8,229 nucleotides of DNA from Armatimonadota bacterium (lineage in GTDB: Bacteria; Sysuimicrobiota; Sysuimicrobiia; Sysuimicrobiales; JACQTN01): NCBI GenBank assembly GCA_016210785.1, contig JACQTN010000400.1, positions 1 through 8,229 of the forward strand, read 5' to 3'. The position numbers and the translations under genes were made by a program. Below the pieces are notes generated by a model, which made no database searches, was not told the DNA's origin, and worked only from the letters and a program-made list of their open reading frames with translations. This document shows positions 1 through 8,178 of this stretch, piece by piece; the first letter of the stretch is position 1, and each line of letters starts with the position of its first letter.

Positions 1-11
1 GAGCACCATGC

Positions 12-92
12 TACCGCGCTCGCTGGACACACGGCGCCCACGAACCGGCACGTTCGACTCGGTGCAAGGCGTTTCGTTCTACCGCGCTCACC
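12..92 (-). repeat. Reversed, diverged copies of the dispersed ~61-bp repeat
   Basis: Read on the minus strand, 92 to 47 gives GAGCGCGGTAGAA, then CGCCTTGCA, then GAACGTGCC, in the same order and similar spacing as in the tandem array at 6661-6870. A second partial copy of the GAGCGCGGTAG core lies at 22-12, 68 nt from the first. The palindromic CTCAG/CTGAG start of the array unit is not present here, so these are partial or decayed copies. The family is therefore dispersed and not a one-off local duplication. No coding sequence is apparent in this stretch. Confidence 0.7.
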
Positions 93-96
93 ATAT

Positions 97-113
97 TCGC
101 GGCACACCCGCGA
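97..113. other. Small GC-rich hairpin
   Basis: TCGCGG (97-102) pairs perfectly with CCGCGA (108-113) around the loop CACAC. No T-run follows on either strand, so it is not a convincing intrinsic terminator. It lies between the decayed repeats and the structured leader element. Function unknown. Confidence 0.35.
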
Positions 114-138
114 CGGTGAGGGTTTCGGATCACAGATG

Positions 139-171
139 ATGCTCGGCCTCGGCGAAGCCGGGCCTGCGCAT
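139..171 (+). repeat. Structured leader element, copy 1
   Basis: This 33-nt imperfect palindrome has an outer stem ATGC (139-142) with GCAT (168-171) and a middle stem GGCC (145-148) with GGCC (161-164). A bulged T follows at 149, then an inner stem CGGC (150-153) with GCCG (157-160) closing a GAA loop. Two further copies lie on the minus strand at 8118-8150 and 8198-8229. Similarity to copy 3 continues to about position 190 here. The element is upstream of the gene at 276 and has the same orientation relative to it as the other copies have to the gene at 7906. It could be a cis-acting RNA or a REP-like repeat; no known riboswitch class was recognised. Confidence 0.7.
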
Positions 172-185
172 GACCGAAGCATGAT

Positions 186-212
186 TTCCCGGACGCGCTC
201 CCAGCGCGGGAA
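186..212 (+). other. Second hairpin in the leader of the thioredoxin-like gene
   Basis: CGCGC (194-198) pairs with GCGCG (204-208) around TCCCA, and the stem resumes below a bulge with TTCC (186-189) against GGAA (209-212). It follows directly on leader element copy 1, so the two may form one structured 5' leader. There is no T-run downstream and the gene starts 63 nt later. The role is unknown. Confidence 0.4.
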
Positions 213-264
213 GGAATACCGGGGCGGGCGTCGTTCATCATACAAAAGGAAAGATCGCCGGCAC

Positions 265-270
265 GGGAGG
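265..270 (+). promoter_or_regulatory. Ribosome binding site for the thioredoxin-like gene
   Basis: GGGAGG lies 5 nt before the ATG at 276. This strong Shine-Dalgarno match fixes the start. No clear -35/-10 pair was found upstream. Confidence 0.75.
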
Positions 271-275
271 GGATC

Positions 276-878
276 ATGCGTCCTACGCAGGGCGTGGTTG
301 CGCTGCTGGTGGCCGCGCTGGGGCTCGGCGCAGCGGCCGGGGTCCGGGCGGCGGCGGTGAACCGGCCGGCGCCCGAGCTGGCGGGCGGCGGGCCGTGGTT
401 CAACACCTCCGGCAACCTGACCCCCCTGAAACATCCGGAGCGTCTGTCGGTACGCACCAAAGGGACGTCGCTGGATGTTTCAGGGGGGTCACCGCTCACC
501 CTGGCGGGTCTCCGCGGCAGGGTGGTGCTGGTCGAGATCTGGACCGGCGGGTGAATCAACTGCATCAACCGCCTGCCCTTCGTGAAAGGGTGGCACGCCA
601 GGTACGCGGAGGCAGGGCTCGTCATCGTCGGCGTCCACTCGCCGGAGTTCGCCCACGAGCGCAGCGAGGCGTACGTGCGGGAGCGCCTCAAGACCCTGGG
701 CATCCGCTATCCCGTGGTGATGGACAACAGCTTCCGCATCTGGAAGGCGTACAACACCTGGGCCTGGCCGACGACCTACCTGATCGACCCGCAGGGACTC
801 TTGCGCTTCAAGCATATCGGCGAGGGGGAGTACGAGCGGACGGAGGCGTTGATCAGGCAGTTGCTCGCCGGGCGCTGA
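276..878 (+). CDS. Secreted thioredoxin-like selenoprotein (Sec-x-x-Cys), TGA at 552-554 read through
   Basis: A TlpA/DipZ-type thioredoxin-fold protein of 200 residues, counting the TGA at residue 93 as selenocysteine. Residues 1-25 look like a signal peptide (hydrophobic run, VRA cleavage site), so it should act outside the cytoplasmic membrane in thiol-disulfide or peroxide chemistry. The fold begins at PLTLAGLRGRVVLVEIW (73-89). Then comes W-T-G-G-[TGA]-I-N-C (89-96), where relatives have W-T-x-x-C-I-N-C, followed by N-R-L-P, G-V-H-S-P-E-F, the cis-Pro region W-P-T-T-Y (Pro165) and G-E-G-E-Y. Everything after the TGA stays in frame and family-like up to the TGA stop at 876-878. A SECIS-like hairpin follows the codon. 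Residues 47-71 are an extra ~25-codon insert made by an inverted repeat. Ordinary annotation would split this into a 92-aa piece and a piece starting near 582. The alternative is a Cys-to-stop nonsense mutation, which is less likely given the exact site and intact remainder. Confidence 0.85.
418..491. repeat. Perfect 19-bp inverted repeat inside the selenoprotein gene
   Basis: The left arm TGACCCCCCTGAAACATCC (418-436) is the exact reverse complement of the right arm (473-491), with a 36-nt spacer. The segment encodes residues 47-71, which have no counterpart where relatives run almost directly from W-x-N-S to P-L-T-L. It therefore looks like a palindromic element inserted in frame and now translated. 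The transcript would fold into a very stable stem ending 60 nt before the TGA codon. No clean target-site duplication can be defined; only a short CC or ACC flanks both ends. No second copy was seen in the window. Confidence 0.8.
552..554 (+). other. Predicted selenocysteine codon (UGA)
   Basis: This TGA is in frame with the ATG at 276 (codon 93) and occupies the first cysteine position of the CxxC redox motif, three residues before Cys96 (TGC at 561-563). Selenocysteine replacing a catalytic cysteine in thioredoxin-fold proteins is well established. The machinery that would decode it is not in this window. Confidence 0.82.
571..594 (+). promoter_or_regulatory. Putative bacterial SECIS hairpin
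   Basis: The upper stem CCCTT (576-580) pairs with AAGGG (586-590) around the five-base loop CGTGA (581-585). Below a 2x1 internal loop (TG/T), GCC (571-573) pairs with GGC (592-594). The loop begins 26 nt after the last base of the TGA and has G as its second base followed by T. This fits the published bacterial SECIS pattern of an apical loop some 16-37 nt downstream with G in its first two positions, as needed for SelB binding. The hairpin lies inside coding sequence, as bacterial SECIS elements do. Confidence 0.68.
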
Positions 879-893
879 GAGGTGCGGATCCTC

Positions 894-1454
894 CTACGCG
901 AGAACCTCGTCCACCAGCACCCTCAAGTCTGGCAGGGCCTCGACGGAGAGCGGCTCCCCGCGCCTGTGGCGCACGGCTGCCCGGTATCCCTGCGGCGAGG
1001 GGTTCCGGTACACCTCCACTGTCGCCGCCCGCAGATCCACCAACCAGACCTCCGGCACGCCGGCGCGGGCATAGAGCGGGATCTTGATCTCCCGGTCGGA
1101 GTCCGCCGAGGTCTCGGCAACCTCCACGACGAGCAGCACGTCCGTCGGTCCCGGAAGTCCGCCCGCGTAGAAATCTGGGCGGGGACGCAACAGCGCCACG
1201 TCGGGTTGAGGTTCGGAGTCTTCGCCCAGACGGACCGGATTCTGCACACTCACAATCGTGTCTCCGGCGGCCTCTCGGGCGAGGCTCTGCGCGAGACGAT
1301 TGACGCAGGCCGCGTGGCGGCTCCCAATCGGAACCATTTCCACGATCTCCCCCTGGATGAGCTCCACCCGGTCATCCTCTGTGAGGATGCCCGCGTCCGC
1401 CATGCGGTGGTACTCGTCCACCGTGAAGCGGTGCCTGAGGAGCCGAACGGACAT
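894..1454 (-). CDS. Uma2 family (DUF820) PD-(D/E)xK-fold protein
   Basis: A 186-residue protein of usual length for the Uma2/DUF820 family, whose members have a restriction-endonuclease-like fold and poorly known function. The N-terminus has the typical R-F-T-V-D-E-Y-H-R-M entry, then the V-E-L-I-Q-G-E-I-V-E-M hairpin. The putative nuclease core is Q-P-D-V-A-L-L, then V-V-E-V-A, D-R-E-I-K and a conserved Y, followed by G-V-P-E-V-W-L-V-D-L. So the D, E and K expected of an active site are present. The start ATG at 1454 is preceded by a GGAGAGGGG Shine-Dalgarno. It converges with the selenoprotein gene, with only 15 nt between the two stop codons. In-frame extension upstream to 1790 is shadow sequence that would run through the promoter. 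Such genes often occur as many paralogues; nothing links it functionally to its neighbours. Confidence 0.88.
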   Translation of the reverse strand: MSVRLLRHRFTVDEYHRMADAGILTEDDRVELIQGEIVEMVPIGSRHAACVNRLAQSLAREAAGDTIVSVQNPVRLGEDSEPQPDVALLRPRPDFYAGGLPGPTDVLLVVEVAETSADSDREIKIPLYARAGVPEVWLVDLRAATVEVYRNPSPQGYRAAVRHRRGEPLSVEALPDLRVLVDEVLA

Positions 1455-1520
1455 GGCCGATCCCCTCTCCGCACGCGATCCCCCATCCTGTCCCCGAGCC
1501 GAAGAATAGTCCACGCTGCT

Positions 1521-1550
1521 ATCGTAGCCTGAATGCGCGCACCCAGTCAA
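1521..1550 (-). promoter_or_regulatory. Sigma-70-like promoter of the Uma2 gene
   Basis: On the minus strand TTGACT (1550-1545) is followed after 18 nt by TACGAT (1526-1521). These match five of six and four of six consensus bases. Initiation near 1514 would leave a leader of about 60 nt before the ATG at 1454. The local AT content is raised compared with the surroundings. Confidence 0.5.
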
Positions 1551-1597
1551 ACGAACTGCCCTGGCACTTCCACGACTGTCACACGCCCCACCTGCGG

Positions 1598-2119
1598 TCA
1601 CAGGCGGGCCATGACCAGCCCCGCCGCCGCCGCTGCCCCCAGCACGGCCAGCGGAGGCAGGCGCAGGAGGGCCACGGCGAAGGCGCCCGCCGCCACCGCG
1701 AAGGCCGGAGCGCCGTGCAGCGACGACGCGCCCAGCCGCACCACCGCGCCCAGGAGCAGCCCCACCACCGCCGCGCGCATGCCGGCCCATACTGCCGCCA
1801 CCACGGGGTTGTCCTTGAACCGGTGCTGCAGGCGGAGGATCCCCCAGCCGGCCACCAGCGAGGGCAGGAAGATTCCCAGCGTCGCCATCACCGCGCCAGG
1901 GATGCCGCCCGCCCGGAATCCGATGAAGGTGGCCAGGATGGCAAACGGGCCGGGGCTCACCTGGCTGACAGCGATGGCGTCCAGGAACTCCTGGGTGGTG
2001 AGCCAGCGCGCCTTCTCCACCGCCTCGGCGTGGATCAGCGGGATCATGGCGTAGCCGCCGCCGAAGGTGAAGGCGCCGACTTTGAAAAACGTCCAGAGGA
2101 TGCCCAGCAGGAAGATCAC
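1598..2119 (-). CDS. chrA: CHR (chromate) transporter family, second half-size subunit
   Basis: A 173-residue membrane protein, a single CHR domain of the short-chain type that works as a pair with the preceding gene. The family exports chromate or takes part in related anion transport; the substrate here is unproven. It shows the family entry F-T-F-G-G-G-Y-A-M-I-P-L (17-28), then R-W-L-T-T-Q-E-F-L-D (39-48), the S-Q-V-S-P-G-P motif (52-58), G-F-R-A-G-G (67-72) and hydrophobic spans to the C-terminus. Its GTG start (2119-2117) overlaps the TGA stop (2118-2116) of the upstream gene in the sequence GTGA. A GGGAGGG Shine-Dalgarno sits 7 nt before it within the upstream coding region, implying translational coupling. 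The in-frame extension to 2635 is antisense to nothing useful and overlaps the first subunit, so it is not adopted. Confidence 0.9.
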   Translation of the reverse strand: MIFLLGILWTFFKVGAFTFGGGYAMIPLIHAEAVEKARWLTTQEFLDAIAVSQVSPGPFAILATFIGFRAGGIPGAVMATLGIFLPSLVAGWGILRLQHRFKDNPVVAAVWAGMRAAVVGLLLGAVVRLGASSLHGAPAFAVAAGAFAVALLRLPPLAVLGAAAAAGLVMARL

Positions 2120-2670
2120 CGGCGGGCCCTCCCGTAGATCAGATAGCCGGCGGCCCCCGCGGCCACCACCATGAGCGCCGGGTGCACGCGCAACGCGGCG
2201 AAGCCCAGCGCCGCTGCCGCCACGATCGCCGCTCCCGCAGCGTCGCGCACGATGACGCGGCCGATGCTGACCGCCACCGCCAGGAACATCCCCACCACCG
2301 CCGCGCCCACCGCGCCGAAGACCTGGCGCACCGCGGGGACGTCGCGGAGCGCGGCGTAGCCCTGGGCCATGAATAGCACCAGGAGAAACGACGGCAGGAT
2401 CAAGGCGCCCACCGTGGCGATGCCGCCCAGCGCGCCGTACCAGCGGTAGCCCAGGATGGCGCCCATGTTGACGGAGTAGACGCCGGGGAGCACGTGGGCC
2501 AGCGCGTAGGTGTCGGCGAACTCCTCCGGCGTGAGCCAGCGCCGGCGCTGGACCATCTCGCGCTCCACCAGGGCGATCATGGCCCGCCCACCGCCGACGC
2601 TGACGCTCCCGATGAAGAGCAGCAGGCGCAGGCACTCGCCCAGCGGCGGGGCGGCGCGGGCCGGCGGCAT
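2116..2670 (-). CDS. chrA: CHR (chromate) transporter family, first half-size subunit
   Basis: A 184-residue integral membrane protein with one CHR domain. It shares with the next gene the pattern G-G-G-x-A-M-I-x-L (26-34 here), R-W-L-T-x-E-F-x-D (44-53), a V-L-P-G turn (60-63) and G-Y-R-W-Y-G-A-L-G-G (74-83). Long Ala/Val/Leu-rich membrane spans follow to a short basic C-terminus, R-A-R-R. The two genes thus encode homologous halves of what is one roughly 400-residue protein in other bacteria; paired halves are an established form of this family. The ATG at 2670 has no strong Shine-Dalgarno, but it gives the expected short N-terminus before the first helix. It lies 131 nt downstream of the crotonase gene on the same strand and could be co-transcribed with it. 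No chromate regulator is nearby. Confidence 0.9.
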   Translation of the reverse strand: MPPARAAPPLGECLRLLLFIGSVSVGGGRAMIALVEREMVQRRRWLTPEEFADTYALAHVLPGVYSVNMGAILGYRWYGALGGIATVGALILPSFLLVLFMAQGYAALRDVPAVRQVFGAVGAAVVGMFLAVAVSIGRVIVRDAAGAAIVAAAALGFAALRVHPALMVVAAGAAGYLIYGRARR

Positions 2671-2801
2671 GGGCTCAGGCCGCGGCCCGCGCCGCGCGCC
2701 GATGGGCAGGACGCGCGTGGGGCGGGAGCGCGCGGGCCCGGACGATGGGTGGGATCGGAGCGGTCATCTGGCTTGGGCGAGGCAACCGGGCGCGGCCGGA
2801 A

Positions 2802-3587
2802 TCACCGGCCCCGGAATCGGGGAGGCCGCTTCTCCAAGAACGCGGCGACGCCTTCCCGGTAGTCCTCGCTCTCGAAACCTCGCGCCACCAGTTCCTCCAC
2901 CGCGCGGGCGGCCTCCGCGGACGGCCCGGCCAGGGCGCGGTGGATGATGTGCTTGGCGAAGGTGATGGAGAGCGGCGCGTTGGCCGCCAGCATCCGCGCG
3001 TAGTCGCCGGCGTAGCCCTCCAGTTCCCCGGGCGGCAGCACCCGGTTGACCAGCCCCATGGTGGCGGCCTCGTCGGCGCCAAAGATGCGGCCGGAGTACA
3101 GGATGTCCTTGGCGTGAGCCGGGCCCACCAGGTTCACCAGCCGGGCCGTCGCCGTGAGGCCGTAGATGATGCCCAGCTTGCTGGCGGTGATGCCGAACCG
3201 GGCGTCGCTGGCGGCAAGGCGCAGGTCGCACGCCACGGCCACCTCCAGCCCGCCGCCCACGGCGTAGCCGAAGGTCATGGCGATGGTGGGCCTGGCGCAT
3301 CCGGCGATGCGGGCCTCGGCGCGCTCCACCACCTGGTTGTAGGCGGCGGCGCTGCGGGCGTCGTACCGCACCGTGCGGAACTCGCCGATGTCGGCGCCGG
3401 AGGCGAAGGCCTCGGTGCCGGCGCCCCGGAAGACGATGACGCGAACCTCCGGGTCGGCCTCCAGGCTGTCGACGATCTCGGGAAGCGCCCGCCTCATGGC
3501 CAGGGTGAGCGCGTTGTGGCGCGCGGGGCGGTTGAAGATCACGGTGGCCACGGGGCCGTCCCGCACGGTGAGCAGTTCGTCGGTCAT
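2802..3587 (-). CDS. Enoyl-CoA hydratase/isomerase (crotonase) family protein
   Basis: A 261-residue cytoplasmic crotonase, full length for the family, expected to bind an acyl-CoA. The N-terminal I-F-N-R-P-A-R-H-N-A-L-T (17-28) and F-A-S-G-A-D-I-G-E-F (61-70) form the CoA site and first oxyanion-hole strand. G-Y-A-V-G-G-G-L-E-V-A (107-117) supplies the second oxyanion glycine and Glu115, equivalent to the first catalytic Glu of rat hydratase (Glu144). The second catalytic Glu (rat Glu164, in F-G-x-P-E) is replaced: F-G-I-T-A-S-K-L-G puts Ala135 there. Classical hydration is therefore doubtful, and isomerase, decarboxylase or thioesterase-like chemistry is possible. The C-terminus F-L-E-K-R-P-P-R-F is typical. 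ATG 3587 is chosen because a GGAGG lies 4 nt upstream; in-frame ATG 3608 has none. It is divergent from the FAD/Fe-S gene, with 172 nt between starts. Confidence 0.93.
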   Translation of the reverse strand: MTDELLTVRDGPVATVIFNRPARHNALTLAMRRALPEIVDSLEADPEVRVIVFRGAGTEAFASGADIGEFRTVRYDARSAAAYNQVVERAEARIAGCARPTIAMTFGYAVGGGLEVAVACDLRLAASDARFGITASKLGIIYGLTATARLVNLVGPAHAKDILYSGRIFGADEAATMGLVNRVLPPGELEGYAGDYARMLAANAPLSITFAKHIIHRALAGPSAEAARAVEELVARGFESEDYREGVAAFLEKRPPRFRGR

Positions 3588-3759
3588 CACCACACCTCCA
3601 CGGGCCATTGATGTTCGACGCCATCCCTCCTCCGCCCCTTGCGCGCCGACGTCGCGGGCCGCGTCCCACCCGCCTGTCCACAAGGAGTCCACCTTCGCCG
3701 GCGCGAACCTGTGTGGTAACGCGACCCGCATCCATGCCACCGGCGTCCACTGTGATTCG
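3588..3759. promoter_or_regulatory. Divergent intergenic region between crotonase and FAD/Fe-S genes
   Basis: The two starts face away from each other, so promoters for both must lie within or near these 172 bases. I see no convincing -35/-10 pair, palindromic operator or riboswitch. The only clear signal is GGAGG for the crotonase at the left edge. The segment includes a relatively AT-richer patch around 3700-3765. Confidence 0.4.
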
Positions 3760-6660
<2,901 letters not shown>

Positions 6661-6672
<12 letters not shown>

Positions 6673-6870
6673 GCCGGCGAGCGCGGTAAAGAGGGGCACC
6701 TTGCACCAGTGTGGAACGTGCCTCAGAAGCTGAGCCGACGAGCGCGGTAGAAGGGGGCACCTTGCACGAGCGTGGAACGTGCTCAGAAGCTGAGCCGGCG
6801 AGCGCGGTAGAACAACGCACCTTGCAGAATGTGGGACGTGCCCTCAGAAGCTGAGCCGGCGAGCGCGGTT
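6661..6870 (+). repeat. Tandem ~61-bp repeat array (3 full units plus a partial fourth)
   Basis: Units start with CTCAGAAGCTGAG at 6661, 6722, 6782 and 6843, giving periods of 61, 60 and 61. Each continues CCGGCGAGCGCGGTA, a variable 6-8 nt, CACCTTGCA, a variable 4-6 nt, then GTGGRACGTG. The first motif is itself a CTCAG/CTGAG hairpin. Differences between units are concentrated in the two short variable patches. The array fills the whole gap between the convergent genes. The stop of the FAD/Fe-S gene (6670-6672) is inside unit 1 and the stop of the NlpC gene (6871-6869) is at the end of the partial unit 4. No T-run is present, so a terminator role is not clear. Confidence 0.92.
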
Positions 6871-7906
6871 ACGGCCCGAGCACCCGCCGCGCGCCCAGGT
6901 AGCGGGCCGCGTAGTACCCGTCGCTGAGCGAGGTGATCACCACGCCGCCCGCAGCCGACGAGCTGTGGATGAACCGGCCGTCCCCGATGTAGATCCCCAC
7001 GTGTGAGGCTCCCGGCGCGTAGGTCGTGAAGAACACCAAGTCGCCCGCCCGCAGGTCCGACGGCTCGACCGGCGTCCCGATCCTGAACTGCTCAAACGAG
7101 GTCCGCGGGAGGTTGGGCACGTAGGACGCATACGCGGCGAGGATGAAACCCGAACAGTCCAACCCGCGCGCCGTCGTCCCTCCCCAGCGGTAGGGTGTCC
7201 CCAGCAGGCGCGTCGCCTCTCGCAGCACCGCGTCCGCCTGGCCGCGCAGCGCCGGCAGTTGCGGCGGCACTATCACCGGAGGCGCGGGACGTGCGGGTGC
7301 GACCACGGCCGGCAGCGGGGTTTCGGGTGAGGGCACTGCGCCATCCGGGATCACCAGCGCCTGGCCGACCTTGATGATCTCCGTGCTGAGCTGGTTGGCC
7401 ATCATGAGGGCTTCCACGGACACGCCGTACCGGCGGGAGATGCGGTACAACGTCTCCCCTGCGTGGACCAGGTGCGTGGCCGGGGCAGGTTCGGGACCGG
7501 AGACGCGGTCGCCGGGCGCCGCGACCGGGGTCACGCCCGGTCCCTGCAGCCCAGCCGGTGCCCGAACCGGCACCGGGACCTGCGTGATCTGCGCGTCGGG
7601 GCCGGCCTGCACTATCGCAGGGGCCTGGGCGACTCCCGGGTCTCGCGGCGCGGGCGCGCCCCGCGCGGGAGCCCCGTCCCGGCCGGGGATGCGCAGCACC
7701 TGGCCAGTCCTGATCCTGGTGGGGTCGGCGATACCGTTGTACGCCGCCAGCACCTCGAGCGGCACGCCGTACATGCGGGCGAGGCGGTACAGCGTCTCGC
7801 CCGGCTGCACGGTGTGGGTCGTCGCCGCAGCCGCCTGCCCCACCGGGGCAAGCGTCACGGCCGCCACCAACCCGATCGTCGCCAGCCACCACGTCCGCTG
7901 CCGCAT
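6869..7906 (-). CDS. Secreted LysM-LysM-NlpC/P60 peptidoglycan endopeptidase
   Basis: A 345-residue cell-wall hydrolase. The N-terminal M-R-Q-R-T-W-W plus hydrophobic stretch to A-A-A (about 1-28) is a signal peptide. LysM domain 1 (about 30-75, T-H-T-V-Q-P-G-E-T-L-Y) and LysM domain 2 (about 145-187, T-H-L-V-H-A-G-E-T-L-Y) bind glycan strands and are joined by a Pro/Ala-rich linker. A second Pro-rich linker leads to the C40 peptidase (about 222-343) with catalytic Cys251 in L-D-C-S-G-F, His302 in S-H-V-G-I-Y-I-G and a third polar residue at His314 in F-I-H. It should cleave stem peptides in the wall. The start ATG 7906 is chosen over in-frame ATG 8119 because it begins the signal peptide and has GAGGG 9 nt upstream; the upstream start lies inside a repeat. 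The stop TAA is embedded in the tandem array. Confidence 0.93.
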   Translation of the reverse strand: MRQRTWWLATIGLVAAVTLAPVGQAAAATTHTVQPGETLYRLARMYGVPLEVLAAYNGIADPTRIRTGQVLRIPGRDGAPARGAPAPRDPGVAQAPAIVQAGPDAQITQVPVPVRAPAGLQGPGVTPVAAPGDRVSGPEPAPATHLVHAGETLYRISRRYGVSVEALMMANQLSTEIIKVGQALVIPDGAVPSPETPLPAVVAPARPAPPVIVPPQLPALRGQADAVLREATRLLGTPYRWGGTTARGLDCSGFILAAYASYVPNLPRTSFEQFRIGTPVEPSDLRAGDLVFFTTYAPGASHVGIYIGDGRFIHSSSAAGGVVITSLSDGYYAARYLGARRVLGP

Positions 7907-7915
7907 CCGCCTGTG

Positions 7916-7944
7916 CCCTCGCCGGGCCCGTCGCGGGCCCCGGC
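7916..7944 (-). promoter_or_regulatory. GC-rich hairpin abutting the ribosome binding site of the NlpC/P60 gene
   Basis: On the minus strand GCCGGGGCCCG pairs with CGGGCCCGGC, with one bulged G and a CGA loop (7944-7921). It is followed immediately by the Shine-Dalgarno GAGGG (7920-7916), 9 nt before ATG 7906. The stem ends exactly where the binding site begins, so it could modulate ribosome access. This is inference from position only. Confidence 0.45.
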
Positions 7945-8019
7945 AAACACGCTCCACCCTTCCTGTGCCCCACCGGGTCCGATCCCAGACCGCCCAAAAG
8001 GGGTTACATGTGTTCGCCT

Positions 8020-8070
8020 CAAGAGCGTGAAAGTCCTGCCGGGCCTGCCCGGCAGGACTTTCGCATCTTG
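8020..8070. other. Long perfect hairpin in the NlpC/P60 leader
   Basis: GAAAGTCCTGCCGGGC (8029-8044) pairs without mismatch with 8047-8062 around a two-base CT spacer. After a small internal loop, CAAGA (8020-8024) pairs with TCTTG (8066-8070). Only TTTCGCATCTTG follows on the plus strand and no T-run on the minus strand, so it is not a standard terminator. It lies about 115 nt before the gene's ATG and may be a regulatory stem or a palindromic repeat. Confidence 0.7.
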
Positions 8071-8117
8071 AACCGCTTTCGGCTGTGACCGCGTCACGGA
8101 AACAGTCGGTTTCGTCC

Positions 8118-8150
8118 ATGCGCAGGAGCGGCTCTGCCGACTCCGAGCAT
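8118..8150 (-). repeat. Structured leader element, copy 2
   Basis: A 33-nt copy of the same hairpin as at 139-171, in inverted orientation. The outer ATGC/GCAT stem, bulged T and inner CGGC/GCCG stem are unchanged. The middle stem is GGAG/CTCC where copy 1 has GGCC/GGCC: two base pairs differ on both sides and pairing is kept. The loop is AGA and not GAA. Weaker similarity continues downstream on the minus strand (CGAA, TTTCC, GACGCG). Confidence 0.7.
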
Positions 8151-8178
8151 CACCAATGTTCCGGTATCCGCACTGTCT

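Noticed and set aside
276..554. Stand-alone 92-aa protein ending at the TGA, with a second gene starting near 582
   Set aside because: The first piece would end two residues before the conserved I-N-C of the same domain, and the second has no Shine-Dalgarno or natural N-terminus. Together they form one complete thioredoxin-fold protein.
552..554. TGA read as Trp or Gly through an alternative genetic code
   Set aside because: Other genes here (276-878, 1598-2119, 2116-2670, 2802-3587, 3760-6672) use TGA as a normal terminator, and the position is a conserved Cys, not Trp or Gly.
395..1087. Plus-strand 230-codon frame overlapping the selenoprotein and Uma2 genes
   Set aside because: Low-complexity Arg/Pro/Ala sequence without family motifs, out of frame with two well-supported genes.
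8020..8070. Rho-independent terminator
   Set aside because: The stem is strong but no T-run follows on either strand, and no gene ends nearby.
7907..8119. N-terminal extension of the NlpC/P60 protein from ATG 8119
   Set aside because: It would bury the signal peptide at residue 72, and the ATG itself lies within a repeat element. ATG 7906 has a Shine-Dalgarno.
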